From positions 1 to 43,544 of the forward strand of contig JBBDWO010000005.1 of NCBI GenBank assembly GCA_040902765.1: a stretch of DNA of 43,544 nt, in the 5' to 3' direction. Shown piece by piece: positions 43,490-43,544 of the stretch; positions within the stretch are counted from its first letter, which is position 1; every line of letters starts with the position of its first letter. Source of the DNA: Acidimicrobiia bacterium (GTDB lineage: Bacteria > Actinomycetota > Acidimicrobiia > Spongiisociales > UBA11373). A program made the position numbers and the translations under genes. The notes beneath the pieces were generated by a model. That model saw only the letters and a list, made by a program, of their open reading frames with translations, made no database searches and had not been told where the DNA came from.

Positions 43490-43544
43490 CTCAGGGGGTG
43501 CGCGAATAGGCTCGCCCCGGGATCAGGTTTCGGCTTGTGGCAAG

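Overview
The window is 43.5 kb of high-GC bacterial chromosome. Several things point to an actinomycete: the KorA/KorB type of 2-oxoacid:ferredoxin oxidoreductase, a MurA with Asp in place of the catalytic Cys, a PPK1/MutT-type Nudix pairing, and many start codons placed directly behind a TAnnnT -10 box, as in leaderless mRNAs. A member of Acidimicrobiia or a related deep actinobacterial lineage is my guess; no rRNA or other phylogenetic marker is present to settle it. There are 43 credible protein genes, no tRNA, rRNA, insertion sequence or CRISPR array, and almost no intergenic space apart from short repeat arrays.

Layout. 1-468: a 151-bp tandem repeat (2.7 copies) and a heptamer array. 469-7512 (- strand): murJ, a DUF3048 lipoprotein, an amidase, korA, korB. 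7718-8368 (-): a helix-turn-helix/coiled-coil protein divergent from the next block. 8555-13952 (+): a bacterial microcompartment (BMC) operon with an RpiB-family protein, DeoC, a CoA-acylating aldehyde dehydrogenase and six shell proteins (one BMC-H, two BMC-T, three BMC-P). 13995-16000: a small lipoprotein, pgl, an alpha/beta hydrolase. 16031-20820: a PPK1-Nudix fusion, a canonical rpiB, murA, an Nfu-type Fe-S protein. 21062-24240: meaB, an enoyl-CoA hydratase, an SRPBCC protein, an alpha/beta hydrolase lacking its nucleophile. 24275-30639: cysteine desulfurase, mnmA, ligA, a USP-CBS protein, a GNAT, a small membrane protein. 30872-33839: dapC-dapD-dapE (succinylase branch of diaminopimelate synthesis). 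33973-38877: gatC-gatA-gatB, a HAD phosphatase, an SDR. 39004-43489: pepN, an LCP-family cell-wall ligase, a small membrane protein.

The most notable metabolic system is the BMC. Its enzyme set (DeoC plus RpiB plus acylating aldehyde dehydrogenase) matches the class called SPU, sugar-phosphate utilizing. The inferred core is deoxyribose 5-phosphate -> glyceraldehyde 3-phosphate + acetaldehyde, then acetaldehyde -> acetyl-CoA. All three enzymes start with an amphipathic helix that looks like an encapsulation peptide. The BMC RpiB lacks the usual catalytic residue and carries a Cys-Gly linker; a normal RpiB lies 9.4 kb away. No phosphotransacetylase or alcohol dehydrogenase is in the operon.

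Two patterns cut across the window. First, about twenty transcription units start 5-10 nt after a TAnnnT hexamer, most often TAGCCT or TAACCT, which implies widespread leaderless transcription and fixes several start codons. Second, most junctions between transcription units hold short arrays of 7-bp units of the form GC-N5 with a different N5 at different places. These arrays often begin in the stop codon of the preceding gene, run up to or into the -10 box of the next, and form inverted pairs. They look like an active, genome-wide heptamer repeat system of unknown mechanism.
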